Assembly: GCA_964510065.1 (NCBI GenBank)
Contig: CAZEAC010000006.1
Location: 25,658-89,657, forward strand
Source of the DNA: CAZEAC01 sp964510065
GTDB taxonomy: Bacteria; Bdellovibrionota_C; UBA2361; CAIXSY01
Direction: 5' to 3'
DNA: 64,000 bases
Every line of letters begins with the position of its first letter. The first letter of the stretch is position 1. The notes beneath the pieces were generated by a model that saw only the letters and a program-made list of their open reading frames with translations, had not been told where the DNA came from and did no database searches. Position numbers and translations under genes: made by a program. Of the stretch, positions 44,369 to 52,256 are shown in pieces.

Positions 44369-45400
44369 CTAATCCACACTAATCGCGAGCCGTCCCTCGT
44401 AGAGGCAAAGTGTTGCCTCTGCGACTCTCTCGCCATTTACCACCATCGAGACTCGGTTAGTAAGTTTTACTCCGGTATCCCAGATAGCACCAACCTGTGC
44501 CATCTCAGCGATCGTGCCAGCGTCGAATCGAACAGTGCCAAATTCAATTGAAAGCCGAGTGGTCCCGTCGGGACATGGCGGCGAGAATACTGGCCCTGGC
44601 GCGATTTCAAACCCCAGATTGCCATTTATGGTCACCAGTTTTCCGGGAAGCCAAGGTTTGCCGCCAAGCTTGAGTGTGAGCGCATCGCTTGGCGGAAGCT
44701 CAAGATCGATTCCGGCCTCCGACTTCATATAATCAATTAGCATTGAGGGCGGTACCGCAAGTTGCGCAACCTCTAAACTCACTTCCGGAGCTTTATCAAA
44801 TTGCTTTGCCGACGAGCGAACCTGCCGCCGCCATAAGCCATCGAGACGTTCAACAAACATGCGTCCTAGAACGATCCATACCGTCGCTGGTGTGCCACGA
44901 ATATCAATACCAACTTTAATCGCGCCGACGGCAGCTACATCTTGCGGCAAAATCTCGGCGTTAAAACGGACAACCGAAGCCTCCGGGCCGCTCCAGGAAA
45001 GCGCAAGACTTGTAAGGAAACGTCGCGCGATATATTGCCCAACAACTTTACTCGCGTGCGCGCCAATACCAGGTGACACTGCTTCAAAAATTGCGTCTAA
45101 CGAATTATCATCAGTAAGAATTGCAATGGGTTCGTCATCAATTGTTCCGGCGAATCCGATCGGCAAGCTTTTTGGAAATGCTATCACCGGCTTCACCTCG
45201 ACAATTTTCAGCTCTACGCCGAGGGAGTGCGCAAGCGGCAACCACTGCGCGGCGAACCCCGGGAACCATTTTTCCGGACGGCAGCGCAAAAACCCCCGTG
45301 AAAAGCGCACTTCAAGCGGATCAACCTGCTTGGCATAGCGCTGCGGATCCCATCGTGGGAGTACTACTTCTTGATTGTCACCACCGCCCTGAGGCACCAT
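44369..45400 (-). CDS. SctQ-like C-ring/sorting-platform protein
   Basis: This 343-residue cytoplasmic protein ends in a SpoA domain (about 265-343) with the strand pattern IEFGTVRFDAGTIAEMAQVG and VSMVVNGERVAEATLCLYEG, as in FliN/SctQ. An earlier strand-rich region near residues 215-260 (LPPSDALTLKLGGKPWLPG) may be a second SpoA. SctQ forms the sorting platform below the export gate. It follows the coiled-coil gene by 12 bp and precedes SctR. Confidence 0.85.
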   Translation of the reverse strand: MVPQGGGDNQEVVLPRWDPQRYAKQVDPLEVRFSRGFLRCRPEKWFPGFAAQWLPLAHSLGVELKIVEVKPVIAFPKSLPIGFAGTIDDEPIAILTDDNSLDAIFEAVSPGIGAHASKVVGQYIARRFLTSLALSWSGPEASVVRFNAEILPQDVAAVGAIKVGIDIRGTPATVWIVLGRMFVERLDGLWRRQVRSSAKQFDKAPEVSLEVAQLAVPPSMLIDYMKSEAGIDLELPPSDALTLKLGGKPWLPGKLVTINGNLGFEIAPGPVFSPPCPDGTTRLSIEFGTVRFDAGTIAEMAQVGAIWDTGVKLTNRVSMVVNGERVAEATLCLYEGRLAISVD

Positions 45401-45412
45401 AAACTCAATTCA

Positions 45413-45721
45413 CTATTCAACAATCGATCTTAACCGTTCCTCTGCTCTTTCGAAATCCTCTTGCGCTTCCTTGCGCTCTTTTAACAACAGCCCCTGTTTT
45501 ACGCGCAACGCCTTTCGATACACCTCGCTCTGCGCCACATCTCTTGCACTCCCCTTTAACATCAGCTTCTCCGGGCGCATCTGCTTCAATTGGAACTCAA
45601 TTCTCGCTAAATGCTCCTCAAGAGTCGCAAGCCGCGCTTTCCTTGTCGCAAGTTCAGTTCGAACCTGTCGCTCGTACGCCGCGTCAGTGCTGTCAAACTC
45701 ACCCTTTTCTTCTTCAACCAT
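45413..45721 (-). CDS. coiled-coil protein of the type III-like locus (SctO- or SctL-like)
   Basis: This is a roughly 102-residue all-helical, highly charged protein (RKARLATLEEHLARIEFQLK, EERKxAQEDFERAEERLRS-type heptads). In known loci this place is taken by SctO (ATPase stalk) or SctL (stator); either is possible. I chose the ATG at 45721, because the longer frame begins with TTG inside the previous gene. No ATPase gene is adjacent. Confidence 0.65.
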   Translation of the reverse strand: MVEEEKGEFDSTDAAYERQVRTELATRKARLATLEEHLARIEFQLKQMRPEKLMLKGSARDVAQSEVYRKALRVKQGLLLKERKEAQEDFERAEERLRSIVE

Positions 45722-45737
45722 GTAACCATAACCTTCG

Positions 45738-45974
45738 TTATCTTCCCGAACGCGACTTAATTTCCCGTAGCGCTGAGCGAAGTAACGTTCCCACAAAGGG
45801 CATTCGCAGCTCCGGTTCTATCGCGGCAAGATCAAGCGCCGCCCGGCGCAGGCCCGTGCCATTTACTGAGTCCGACTCAAGGTATGCCCCTGCTTCGCGA
45901 CCATCAAGAAGCACTGCAATCGCAACGAGCGCTCTATCCCAAGAATTTAACGATCTAAAACGTTGTGCATCCAT
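45738..45974 (-). CDS. 78-aa protein between SctJ and the coiled-coil gene
   Basis: This small soluble protein starts with ATG 6 bp after the SctJ stop. The segment WDRALVAIAVLLDGREAGAY faintly resembles the helical start of FliG or SctK-type proteins, and its place in the operon is where SctK stands in Ysc-type loci. It is much shorter than SctK (about 200 residues), so assignment is tentative. Confidence 0.6.
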   Translation of the reverse strand: MDAQRFRSLNSWDRALVAIAVLLDGREAGAYLESDSVNGTGLRRAALDLAAIEPELRMPFVGTLLRSALREIKSRSGR

Positions 45975-45980
45975 ATCAGC

Positions 45981-46856
45981 TTACAGCAGCGGGGCGCCCT
46001 CCTCTCTTTTCCTTTCAGGCTTTACCGGCCGGGCACTTTTTATAGCAGCGTCACCACCGTCACCCAGCAATCTACGCGACTGCATGTAAAATCCATACCA
46101 ATATCCCCCGACCACCCCGACAACAAGAACCAGAATCAGAGTCGCCACCAACGTCAGCGCGAGATTCGTAATATCGGACGCGGCAACTCTCCAGCCAAAA
46201 AGGAAACTGCTCAGAGGCACCGGTATTACCTTGCCATTCTCATACATCATTCCCTCAGTTCCGCTTATGCCATCCTCAAGCACGCGACGCTCAATGGTCA
46301 AGTGCAAACTCTCGGCGCTGATTCCCGGAATTAATGGTATAATAATTTTTCGAATCTGATCTTCGAGCAAACGTGGCTCATTCGGCGTTTGAATTACCGC
46401 AGCACAGCTTGGCTTTTCACCGGCATACTTTGAACGAACCACAACTTTTGCCGAAGAAATTGCTGGTTGCGTCATCAGCAGCTCTTCGATTTCGAGTCCA
46501 AGGGCGTGATCAACGCGGAGCGCCTCAATATCGCGCGAGCTTGGAAGCAGCCCACGTTCAGCGACCATCTGTTCAAAACTCGCTTCATTCCCACGCGGAT
46601 ATCCCTTTGCTGACAGCAACGCTACTGCCTGCGCATAGTAGCCGCGCTCAACTTGAATCGAGTAACGATCCTTCCCACCCTTTTCCTTGGCAGCTACTGC
46701 CGAGATACCACTATTATTGAGGAGTGCCACCATCTCGGTCGCGTCACGCTGTGACTGATCATGCATGACGGTGTCAGACACACAGGCACAAAGGCACTGC
46801 AGCGCAATCAACATGATTGCAGCTTGGATCGCCCTCTTTATAAAACCTGCGTACAT
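45981..46856 (-). CDS. SctJ inner-ring lipoprotein
   Basis: This 291-residue protein has a lipoprotein signal with lipobox L-C-A-C (Cys25). It contains the SctJ ring-building domains: DATEMVALLNNSGISAVAA with RYSIQVERGYYAQAVALLSA, and LGLEIEELLMTQPAISSAKV followed by IRKIIIPLIPGISAESLHL. A C-terminal membrane helix (about 228-250) is followed by a short basic tail. SctJ forms the inner membrane ring of the needle complex. This is strong evidence that the locus is non-flagellar type III, since FliF has two membrane helices and no lipobox. Confidence 0.92.
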   Translation of the reverse strand: MYAGFIKRAIQAAIMLIALQCLCACVSDTVMHDQSQRDATEMVALLNNSGISAVAAKEKGGKDRYSIQVERGYYAQAVALLSAKGYPRGNEASFEQMVAERGLLPSSRDIEALRVDHALGLEIEELLMTQPAISSAKVVVRSKYAGEKPSCAAVIQTPNEPRLLEDQIRKIIIPLIPGISAESLHLTIERRVLEDGISGTEGMMYENGKVIPVPLSSFLFGWRVAASDITNLALTLVATLILVLVVGVVGGYWYGFYMQSRRLLGDGGDAAIKSARPVKPERKREEGAPLL

Positions 46857-46890
46857 AACCTCACACTTTCACGTGTCGCTTGTCGAACAG

Positions 46891-48114
46891 CTACTGCTGC
46901 CCCACATGCGCAATCAAACAAACCTGGAATTCAAGGTCACCGAAGCGCACCGAATCACCATGGTGAATCTCAGTTGCCACTTCCATAAGCTGAACAAATT
47001 CATTCTCATCGCGACGGCGCACGAATACGCCCTTATCGCTCATAAGATCCTGAACTCGCATTTTCCCATCGCCGACAAGCGCAATCATTGCGTGTGGACT
47101 CGAAATGGATCGATCATCGATCACCAAATCATTTCCACGAATCTGCCGCGAACTCACAAAATACTTACCTTCGCGAAGTTCGATACTGCGCCCATCCGAT
47201 TCTTTGAAGCTTACGAACCAGCCGCAGAGCCGTCCACCACTGACATTCTTCTTTGGAACTTCGCTCCATTTTGGACTCTCGGCGCTTTGCTCATGGCGCT
47301 GGCGTTGCGTATCGGAACTTTCGCGACGTTGATCATGTTCGCGACGCTGCTCATGATCACGGCGTTGCTCCTGATCGCGACGATTATCGTGGCGATGCTC
47401 TTGGCGCTGCTCATGGCGTTGCTCGCGACGCTGCTGGCCCTCGTCACGGCCACGGTCATGGCGATGTCCCGAACCATGCTCATCGCGCCGCGGCTTCTCG
47501 TCATTGGCTCGCGCCTCTTGCTTCTCTTCACGATCTTTCGAGAATGAAAGCCCGCCCTTTTGTTGCTTTCGTCCCGATTCAACAATGACACGGGGCGCAG
47601 GCTCAGCGGGCGGCGGCGCTTCCGGCGGAGTGGTCGCACCCGTTCGCGCGGCTTTCTCACCAGCAAGCAGCGCATCCAACTCATCATCATCAAACGGGTT
47701 GGGATTTCGAATCTCACTTACACCATTTTTCTTTGAACTAGGTTCGGCACTTGGCGTGGGATTCTCTTCGGGCACCTCTACTTCTTGAACGAATGCACTT
47801 AAAGGATCGTCTGCCGGCGGCTCTACAAAGCTTGGCGCCGCGCTTGCTACAGCGGCCTTTGGCGCCGCCGGAGCATCACTTCCTCCAATTTCCTCGCGAA
47901 TCTTATTGACCGCCGCCGAAAGCTCGTCTTGGCCCTGTGACATTGTGCGCTGGCGAACTCTTCCTGACCGTCGCTGCTGCGCGTCGGCGTCTTCCGCTTT
48001 CCCCGCGGCATCGAGCACCGCGCCGCACATACGGCAGCTTTTGGACAGCGCCGGCACAAGGCTTCGGCAGGAGGGGCAACGCACAAATGTCAATTCAGTA
48101 CTATCTGCTGACAT
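46891..48114 (-). CDS. zinc-ribbon/FHA protein with charged repeat linker
   Basis: This is a cytoplasmic protein of about 407 residues. An N-terminal double-Cys zinc ribbon (CPSCRSL...CRMCG) is followed by a Pro/Ala-rich linker and then a long Arg/Glu/Gln/His/Asp repeat (about 210-280, units like QRREHDQRR). The C-terminal FHA domain (about 310-400) has the phosphothreonine-binding pattern around the RSISSPHA strand. I chose ATG at 48114 because AAGGA lies 6 bases upstream; the frame above begins with TTG. It probably links type III function to Ser/Thr kinase signalling. Confidence 0.85.
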   Translation of the reverse strand: MSADSTELTFVRCPSCRSLVPALSKSCRMCGAVLDAAGKAEDADAQQRRSGRVRQRTMSQGQDELSAAVNKIREEIGGSDAPAAPKAAVASAAPSFVEPPADDPLSAFVQEVEVPEENPTPSAEPSSKKNGVSEIRNPNPFDDDELDALLAGEKAARTGATTPPEAPPPAEPAPRVIVESGRKQQKGGLSFSKDREEKQEARANDEKPRRDEHGSGHRHDRGRDEGQQRREQRHEQRQEHRHDNRRDQEQRRDHEQRREHDQRRESSDTQRQRHEQSAESPKWSEVPKKNVSGGRLCGWFVSFKESDGRSIELREGKYFVSSRQIRGNDLVIDDRSISSPHAMIALVGDGKMRVQDLMSDKGVFVRRRDENEFVQLMEVATEIHHGDSVRFGDLEFQVCLIAHVGQQ

Positions 48115-48161
48115 ATCCAATCCTTTCAGTTATTCCTAAAATCTTTTTACTCCGTTCCATT

Positions 48162-49481
48162 TTAAATCTTCTGCACGATTCCCAAGACGATATAACCAAT
48201 AAGTCCCAATACCGACGTAAGCGCGAGCAGGGTAACCACCACAAAGATTTTCCCCGACTTTTTGAGCGAACTAAAAAAGCGCATAAAATCTTTCACACCA
48301 CCGGCTTTGGTGGCATTTGGCACAACTCCGCTTTCGACTCGATCTTGTGGCTCCGGCTCAATCTGCGCCGAACTCCCCTCTTGAGGTCGGAACGCATCGG
48401 CAGCACCCATGACGCCCACATAGCGGCGCTCTTGCTCCTCATCAAAGCAAATGCCGACAGTAATTCCGCCGCCAAAATCAAACACCTTGGGGTCTTTTAC
48501 AATCTCAAGCGAATCGCCCTTCCGTAATACGCCGCTGTCATGCGCGGTGCCGTTGGTGCTGGAATCAGTGACGGTAATGAGGCCCGAGGGATTCATTGCG
48601 AATTTGCAGTGGCGTCTGGAAACATGCGGCGCCCCGAGCCATAGTTCGCTCGACGGATCTCGTCCGATCGTTACGCTGGCGCCCGGAGTGAGCACAAGGC
48701 GCGCGGGCCTAGCCACTTCGGAAACTGAGATCAGCACCGGATATTTCCGCGCGGGGGCATCGCGCTTCGGAGGCTCGGAAGGCGAGTGGTGCGCTCGTTC
48801 AATCTGATCATCGGAAGTTATTCCCATCACCGTAACTTCGCGACCTAGCGCAATAGGCGTGCCAGGAGGAATATTGACCCTGCCCGATATCTGTTGCTGA
48901 TTGAGAAACGTGCCATTGGTCGATCCAAGATCTTCAATCCAGAATTCTCCACCCTCGTATCCCAAACGGGCATGCTTCGCGGAGATATCCGACGAATCGA
49001 GGCGTAGCGCGCACTGCTTCGCGCGACCTATATAGATGGGTTGATCGGGAACGAAAGACACGACCATCGGATTACTGCCACCTACCACCACTGCCGGGAA
49101 AAGCGGCGGGGGAGCCGCGCATGCTTGTCGTAACACGCGCACACCGGCACGATCTGGGGGCTCAGACTCGCGAAGAATTAGATCAATATCGAGGCTTGTA
49201 AAGTGAATCTTCACCGGCCCAAGATCAAGCGTAGCCTCGCCTTCATAGGTCCCTTCAAGAAGCGAAGACAGCTCAATACTTGAGCCTTCGCCACCAAGAG
49301 GCTTACAGCGGAACTTCCGTCCGAGATCGCGCACGAGGCGAAGCTGCGTATTAAGCGCCTTAAGATCCTCAACCACGACATGCGCGTAGTCCGAGGCGCC
49401 AATAATCGCCTGCGGCCGGCGAATGAAAATCATCTCCGGCTGAGAAACCCCATCTTTAAAGGTAATCTCAAGTGCAAACAT
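48162..49481 (-). CDS. tail-anchored multi-FHA protein, first gene of the type III-like operon
   Basis: This 439-residue protein has two clear FHA domains: IYIGRAKQCALRL with SSDISAKHARL and LGSTNGTFLN (about 150-210), and VTIGRDPSSELWL with APHVSRRHCKF and DSSTNGTAHD (about 265-330). A weaker FHA-like region occupies residues 1-100. A single membrane helix lies at the C-terminus (about 414-436), so the FHA domains face the cytoplasm. SctD proteins also pair an FHA-like domain with one membrane helix, but they have a large periplasmic part that is absent here. It starts the operon. Confidence 0.85.
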   Translation of the reverse strand: MFALEITFKDGVSQPEMIFIRRPQAIIGASDYAHVVVEDLKALNTQLRLVRDLGRKFRCKPLGGEGSSIELSSLLEGTYEGEATLDLGPVKIHFTSLDIDLILRESEPPDRAGVRVLRQACAAPPPLFPAVVVGGSNPMVVSFVPDQPIYIGRAKQCALRLDSSDISAKHARLGYEGGEFWIEDLGSTNGTFLNQQQISGRVNIPPGTPIALGREVTVMGITSDDQIERAHHSPSEPPKRDAPARKYPVLISVSEVARPARLVLTPGASVTIGRDPSSELWLGAPHVSRRHCKFAMNPSGLITVTDSSTNGTAHDSGVLRKGDSLEIVKDPKVFDFGGGITVGICFDEEQERRYVGVMGAADAFRPQEGSSAQIEPEPQDRVESGVVPNATKAGGVKDFMRFFSSLKKSGKIFVVVTLLALTSVLGLIGYIVLGIVQKI

Positions 49482-49787
49482 GCTTCGAGCTCTCTAACCT
49501 CACGAAAAAACTGGTCCTCTCCATATAATAAGAATGTGTATTCACTGAATAAGTTCCATGAATATCAGTGTTTTTTGCTTACACTGCCGTGCGAAACCAA
49601 TACTTTCGTCATTACAGCTATTTAAAGTTGAGCGCGTATCAACAATAACGCTCTAACGTCATTTTAAAAGAGCCTGTTCGTTTTTTGCTCGGACCTTAAA
49701 ACATGCCTCGTAAATTTACGTACCTCGAAGTACCCTTTCAGCATCTGGATTTATAGTAGCACTAATTGTTTGGCCGGGTAAAAGCAT
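49482..49787. promoter_or_regulatory. divergent control region of the type III-like operon and response regulator gene
   Basis: This 306-bp gap separates two divergent genes. On the minus strand, TATTATAT-like sequence about 45-50 bp upstream of the FHA gene could be a -10 element. On the plus side, the 12-bp palindrome CGTAAATTTACG at 49709-49720 lies 68 bp before the regulator gene. The same palindrome recurs at 52195-52206 before the RNase E/G gene. These are candidate sites only. Confidence 0.4.
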
Positions 49788-50168
49788 ATGGAAGACTCCG
49801 ATCGTAAGATACTGATTATCGACGACGACGTTACTGCCTTGGATATTGTCGACTACCTTTTCGAGGAAAAAGGCTTCGAAGTGGTACGCCGGGCGGATGG
49901 GGTCACTGCGCTTGAATGTGTTGAAGATGTCGCGCCGAACATTATCCTCATCGATTTAATGATGCCACGAATGAACGGCCAGGAGTGCGTCCGCCAGATT
50001 CGGAGCCGCGGCATCCAGGTTCCAATAGTAGCCTTTACGGCAGTTGATGATCCGGAAGTCCATCAAGAGGCAATCACCGCCGGATGCAATCTTGTGCTGA
50101 CTAAGCCCTGTAAGCCTAAGGCGCTTGTGGTAGAAATTCAAAAGCTGCTCGACGCAGCGGAAAAATAG
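49788..50168 (+). CDS. CheY-like single-domain response regulator
   Basis: This 126-residue receiver has the acidic pocket IDDDV (11-15), phospho-acceptor Asp56 in LIDLMMPRMNG, switch Thr in AFTAV and Lys106 in LTKPCKP. It has no output domain. It is divergent from the type III-like operon and may link that locus to a sensor kinase; the kinase at 1442 is a distant possibility. Confidence 0.92.
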   Translation: MEDSDRKILIIDDDVTALDIVDYLFEEKGFEVVRRADGVTALECVEDVAPNIILIDLMMPRMNGQECVRQIRSRGIQVPIVAFTAVDDPEVHQEAITAGCNLVLTKPCKPKALVVEIQKLLDAAEK

Positions 50169-50209
50169 CAAAAAGTTCGGAGAGGCTCTGTAGAAAAACC
50201 GTGATCCAA

Positions 50210-50253
50210 CTGCGGCGCCTAAATACGTGGGGTGTGTATTTCAGGCGCCGCAG
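50210..50253. terminator. hairpin between convergent genes
   Basis: CTGCGGCGCCT at 50210-50220 pairs with AGGCGCCGCAG at 50243-50253, extended inward by the AAATAC / GTATTT pairing. It lies between the regulator stop (50168) and the convergent membrane-protein stop (50272). It has no T-run, so it could be an unusual bidirectional terminator. Confidence 0.5.
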
Positions 50254-50271
50254 CTGCGAAGCCCCGTTGGT

Positions 50272-50967
50272 TTATGCGGGCTGAACCTGCGCAGGCTTCT
50301 CTTTCTTCGGAGTTCCAATCAGCTTCGCGAAGTACTGGATCGGCTCCGAAAGAGTGAAAACCATTACAACGCCAGCAACTGAAAGAAAGCCAAGGACAAT
50401 CAGCACCTCGGTTTCAGTGAGGAGCGAAAGCACGAGTGTCTTGGCCATTGAAGGAAGCGCGCGAACTTTGGCGCGAAGCCACTGCACCTTCACCAATGAG
50501 GCAGCATCCTGCTTCCCAAGAAGCGCGGCAGCCTCAAGGTTAAGTTTTTCAACTTCAGCAAGACGCGATTCGATGAGTTTCACCGTCCGATTTCCGGCAG
50601 CAACAGCAACAACATCGGCATCATTGAGCTCACGCAGATACTTCGACTGCGCGGTCAATGCCATGCGAAGCTCATTTGCATCCGCAGCGATTGCAATGAG
50701 CGGCTTGTCGACAGAATCCTGCGTGCGGGTGTACACTCGGCCGGCGAAAAATGCCAGCGCAAGAAACGCGCCAAAAACCGCAAGCGCGTATGTTGCTGAG
50801 GTTACATATACGAAGAGCATTCCCAACAACCGCCCACGTGACGTGGGCTTTTGACTGCGCAGTCCCGGAATCTCAATACGGATATTGAAGATATCGAAGT
50901 GCTTGCGCTGTTTATTGCCTTGTTGTTTATCTCCCTGTTGCTCTCTCTCTGTGTTTTCGTTCTGCAT
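50272..50967 (-). CDS. membrane protein with periplasmic helical domain
   Basis: This 231-residue protein has a polar Gln/Asn/Lys-rich N-terminus, a membrane helix at about residues 55-78, and a helical region (about 85-170) rich in Ala/Glu/Lys that should face the periplasm. A second membrane helix lies at about 180-205, and the tail is Lys/Pro-rich. I do not recognise a family. It sits near FHA genes and the type III-like locus and may belong with them. AAGGA precedes the ATG by 6 bases. Confidence 0.65.
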   Translation of the reverse strand: MQNENTEREQQGDKQQGNKQRKHFDIFNIRIEIPGLRSQKPTSRGRLLGMLFVYVTSATYALAVFGAFLALAFFAGRVYTRTQDSVDKPLIAIAADANELRMALTAQSKYLRELNDADVVAVAAGNRTVKLIESRLAEVEKLNLEAAALLGKQDAASLVKVQWLRAKVRALPSMAKTLVLSLLTETEVLIVLGFLSVAGVVMVFTLSEPIQYFAKLIGTPKKEKPAQVQPA

Positions 50968-51016
50968 CTGGGTCCTTTTGGTTAAGGATTTGTTTTTTGT
51001 TCACTTATGCTTCACA

Positions 51017-51065
51017 CGAAGCAAGCCTTATGTCGCGCATGCAGCGCGAATTAAGGCTTGCTTCG
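51017..51065. repeat. long hairpin upstream of the membrane-protein gene
   Basis: CGAAGCAAGCCTTA (51017-51030) pairs perfectly with TAAGGCTTGCTTCG (51052-51065). An inner TCGCGC / GCGCGA pair gives a second stem. It stands between the FHA gene stop (51241) and the membrane-protein start (50967), so it could separate the two transcripts or be another palindromic element. Confidence 0.6.
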
Positions 51066-51240
51066 CAAGCACCTGGAACAGACCCGAATTGGAGACAGAT
51101 AAAACCTCAAGTGCAGAGGCCTCTCCGGAATTATGATAAAAATTCCCGAGTGCCCCTACGAATGACATCTTCAATTAAGTAATGATTTGAAAAAGATCGG
51201 GTATGCTTCGACCACTCTTACCACAGCGCCCACGGGCACC

Positions 51241-51633
51241 CTAGTGATTTTTTGCTGCACATCGTACGCGCAAAACAGTTTTGCCCAGCACAAGCTCATC
51301 GCCATCGCAGAGCTCATGTTGTGTGCCCGGCTCCAATTTAAGCTCCGCGCCCTTCTTTGAACGAAGATAGGAGAAGTTGAGGCTCCCGAGATCTTCAAAA
51401 GTAAGCCTGCCTTCTTCAAAAATGACCACACCATGTTTTCTCGATACTTTGGCTTCGGGGTCATGGTTTGTAAGATCAATTTCAGGAAAGGATGCGGAGT
51501 CAGGATCCCAGCGGCCAATCAAGTTCTCCCCTGGCTCCAGCTTGAAGATAGTAGCAGTGAGCGCGCCCGCCTGTACGACGGTAAGCTCAAAGTCTGCGCC
51601 TGTCTCAATATTTTCAAAACCTTGTTTCGACAT
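51241..51633 (-). CDS. single FHA-domain protein
   Basis: This 130-residue protein is essentially one FHA domain with the signature ENLIGRWDPDS, EAKVSRKHGVV and EDLGSLNFSYL (usual 'GRxxx...SRxHxxI...DLxSxNGT'; the usual Asn-Gly is changed to Asn-Phe). It should bind a phosphothreonine peptide. It is the fourth FHA-type gene within 11 kb. Confidence 0.85.
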   Translation of the reverse strand: MSKQGFENIETGADFELTVVQAGALTATIFKLEPGENLIGRWDPDSASFPEIDLTNHDPEAKVSRKHGVVIFEEGRLTFEDLGSLNFSYLRSKKGAELKLEPGTQHELCDGDELVLGKTVLRVRCAAKNH

Positions 51634-51814
51634 TTTTATATCAGTCCTCTCGACTCTCGTCTGCGTAAAGCAGTAATCGGCGACTTCTCGTCCAAAGTTA
51701 ATTTACTTCCTAATACTGGGCGCTAATTTTTCCAGGCTGATAATGACATAAAAAGCTAATGTTTCTTAACAGTTAGCATAATATACCGCTGTTTATCAGC
51801 AAAACTCATGAATC

Positions 51815-51840
51815 TTGAACTTTTCCTTTGCTTCTATAAT
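51815..51840 (+). promoter_or_regulatory. candidate sigma-70-type promoter
   Basis: A perfect -10 TATAAT at 51835-51840 is preceded by TTGAAC at 51815-51820. The 14-bp spacer is shorter than the usual 16-18, so the -35 match may be fortuitous. The predicted start near 51847 leads directly into the structured region at 51860-51998. Confidence 0.45.
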
Positions 51841-51846
51841 AGTAAG

Positions 51847-52040
51847 AAGAAGTTTTTAGTATGCGGATGGCTTTCCCCTCCTACGCTGCAACACTTGGGA
51901 GCAGCCTAAATTGCTGGGGAAGCTTCCACGAGCGCTATGGTGCGCAGCACCATTCGCTTATGGCTTGAGGACACTTTGAGTCCGGGAAGCCATGCATAGA
52001 AAACGAAATATCTGTCTAGAGATCTCTTAATAAGTTTTTT
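51847..52040 (+). ncRNA. candidate structured small RNA or long 5' leader
   Basis: The segment 51861-51997 folds with a closing stem between ATGCGGATGGCTTTCCC (51861-51877) and GGGAAGCCATGCAT (51984-51997). Inside are at least two hairpins: AGCGCTATGGTGC with GCACCATTCGCT, and GGAC(ACTTTGA)GTCC. A T-run (TTTTTT) at about 52035-52040 could mark an end. It lies in the 623-bp gene-free gap before the RNase E/G gene, so it may be part of its leader or an independent RNA. No known RNA family is recognised. Confidence 0.4.
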
Positions 52041-52194
52041 AGCCTTTAACAATTTTTGGTGGCGAGCGTTGCTCACTAACTTTAACGCATACGGTATCAG
52101 TCAAATTTCAGTAGCCCGAAGGAATAGTCCTGTCTGGGAGAGGTGTGGTCTGCGAGACCCCCGCCGAAGTTTATACCGCATTGCGTTTGCGTTT

Positions 52195-52206
52195 CGTAAA
52201 TTTACG
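52195..52206. promoter_or_regulatory. 12-bp palindrome shared with 49709
   Basis: CGTAAATTTACG stands about 50 bp upstream of the RNase E/G start and is identical to the palindrome upstream of the response regulator gene at 49788. Its symmetry and position suggest an operator for a dimeric regulator. Only these two copies were noticed. Confidence 0.4.
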
Positions 52207-52256
52207 GACACGGTTTTTGATCGAGCAGGCCGCCGCCCCCTGGAGAGAATTCATTT

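Noticed and set aside
47280..47500. A CRISPR-like or tandem DNA repeat array
   Set aside because: The repetition is the short, irregular codon repeat of an Arg/Glu/Gln/His stretch in a protein, without constant-length spacers.
46765..47547. A long plus-strand frame of 260 codons opposite the zinc-ribbon/FHA gene
   Set aside because: It is the mirror of the low-complexity charged repeat of the real gene and overlaps SctJ; its sequence is a hydrophobic Ala/Leu/Met run produced by the repeat.
51890..51925. Possible signal recognition particle RNA in the gap before RNase E/G, because of GGGAGCAGCC
   Set aside because: The conserved GGAA-type tetraloop and matching 5' side of the SRP hairpin are missing, and the surrounding fold is different.
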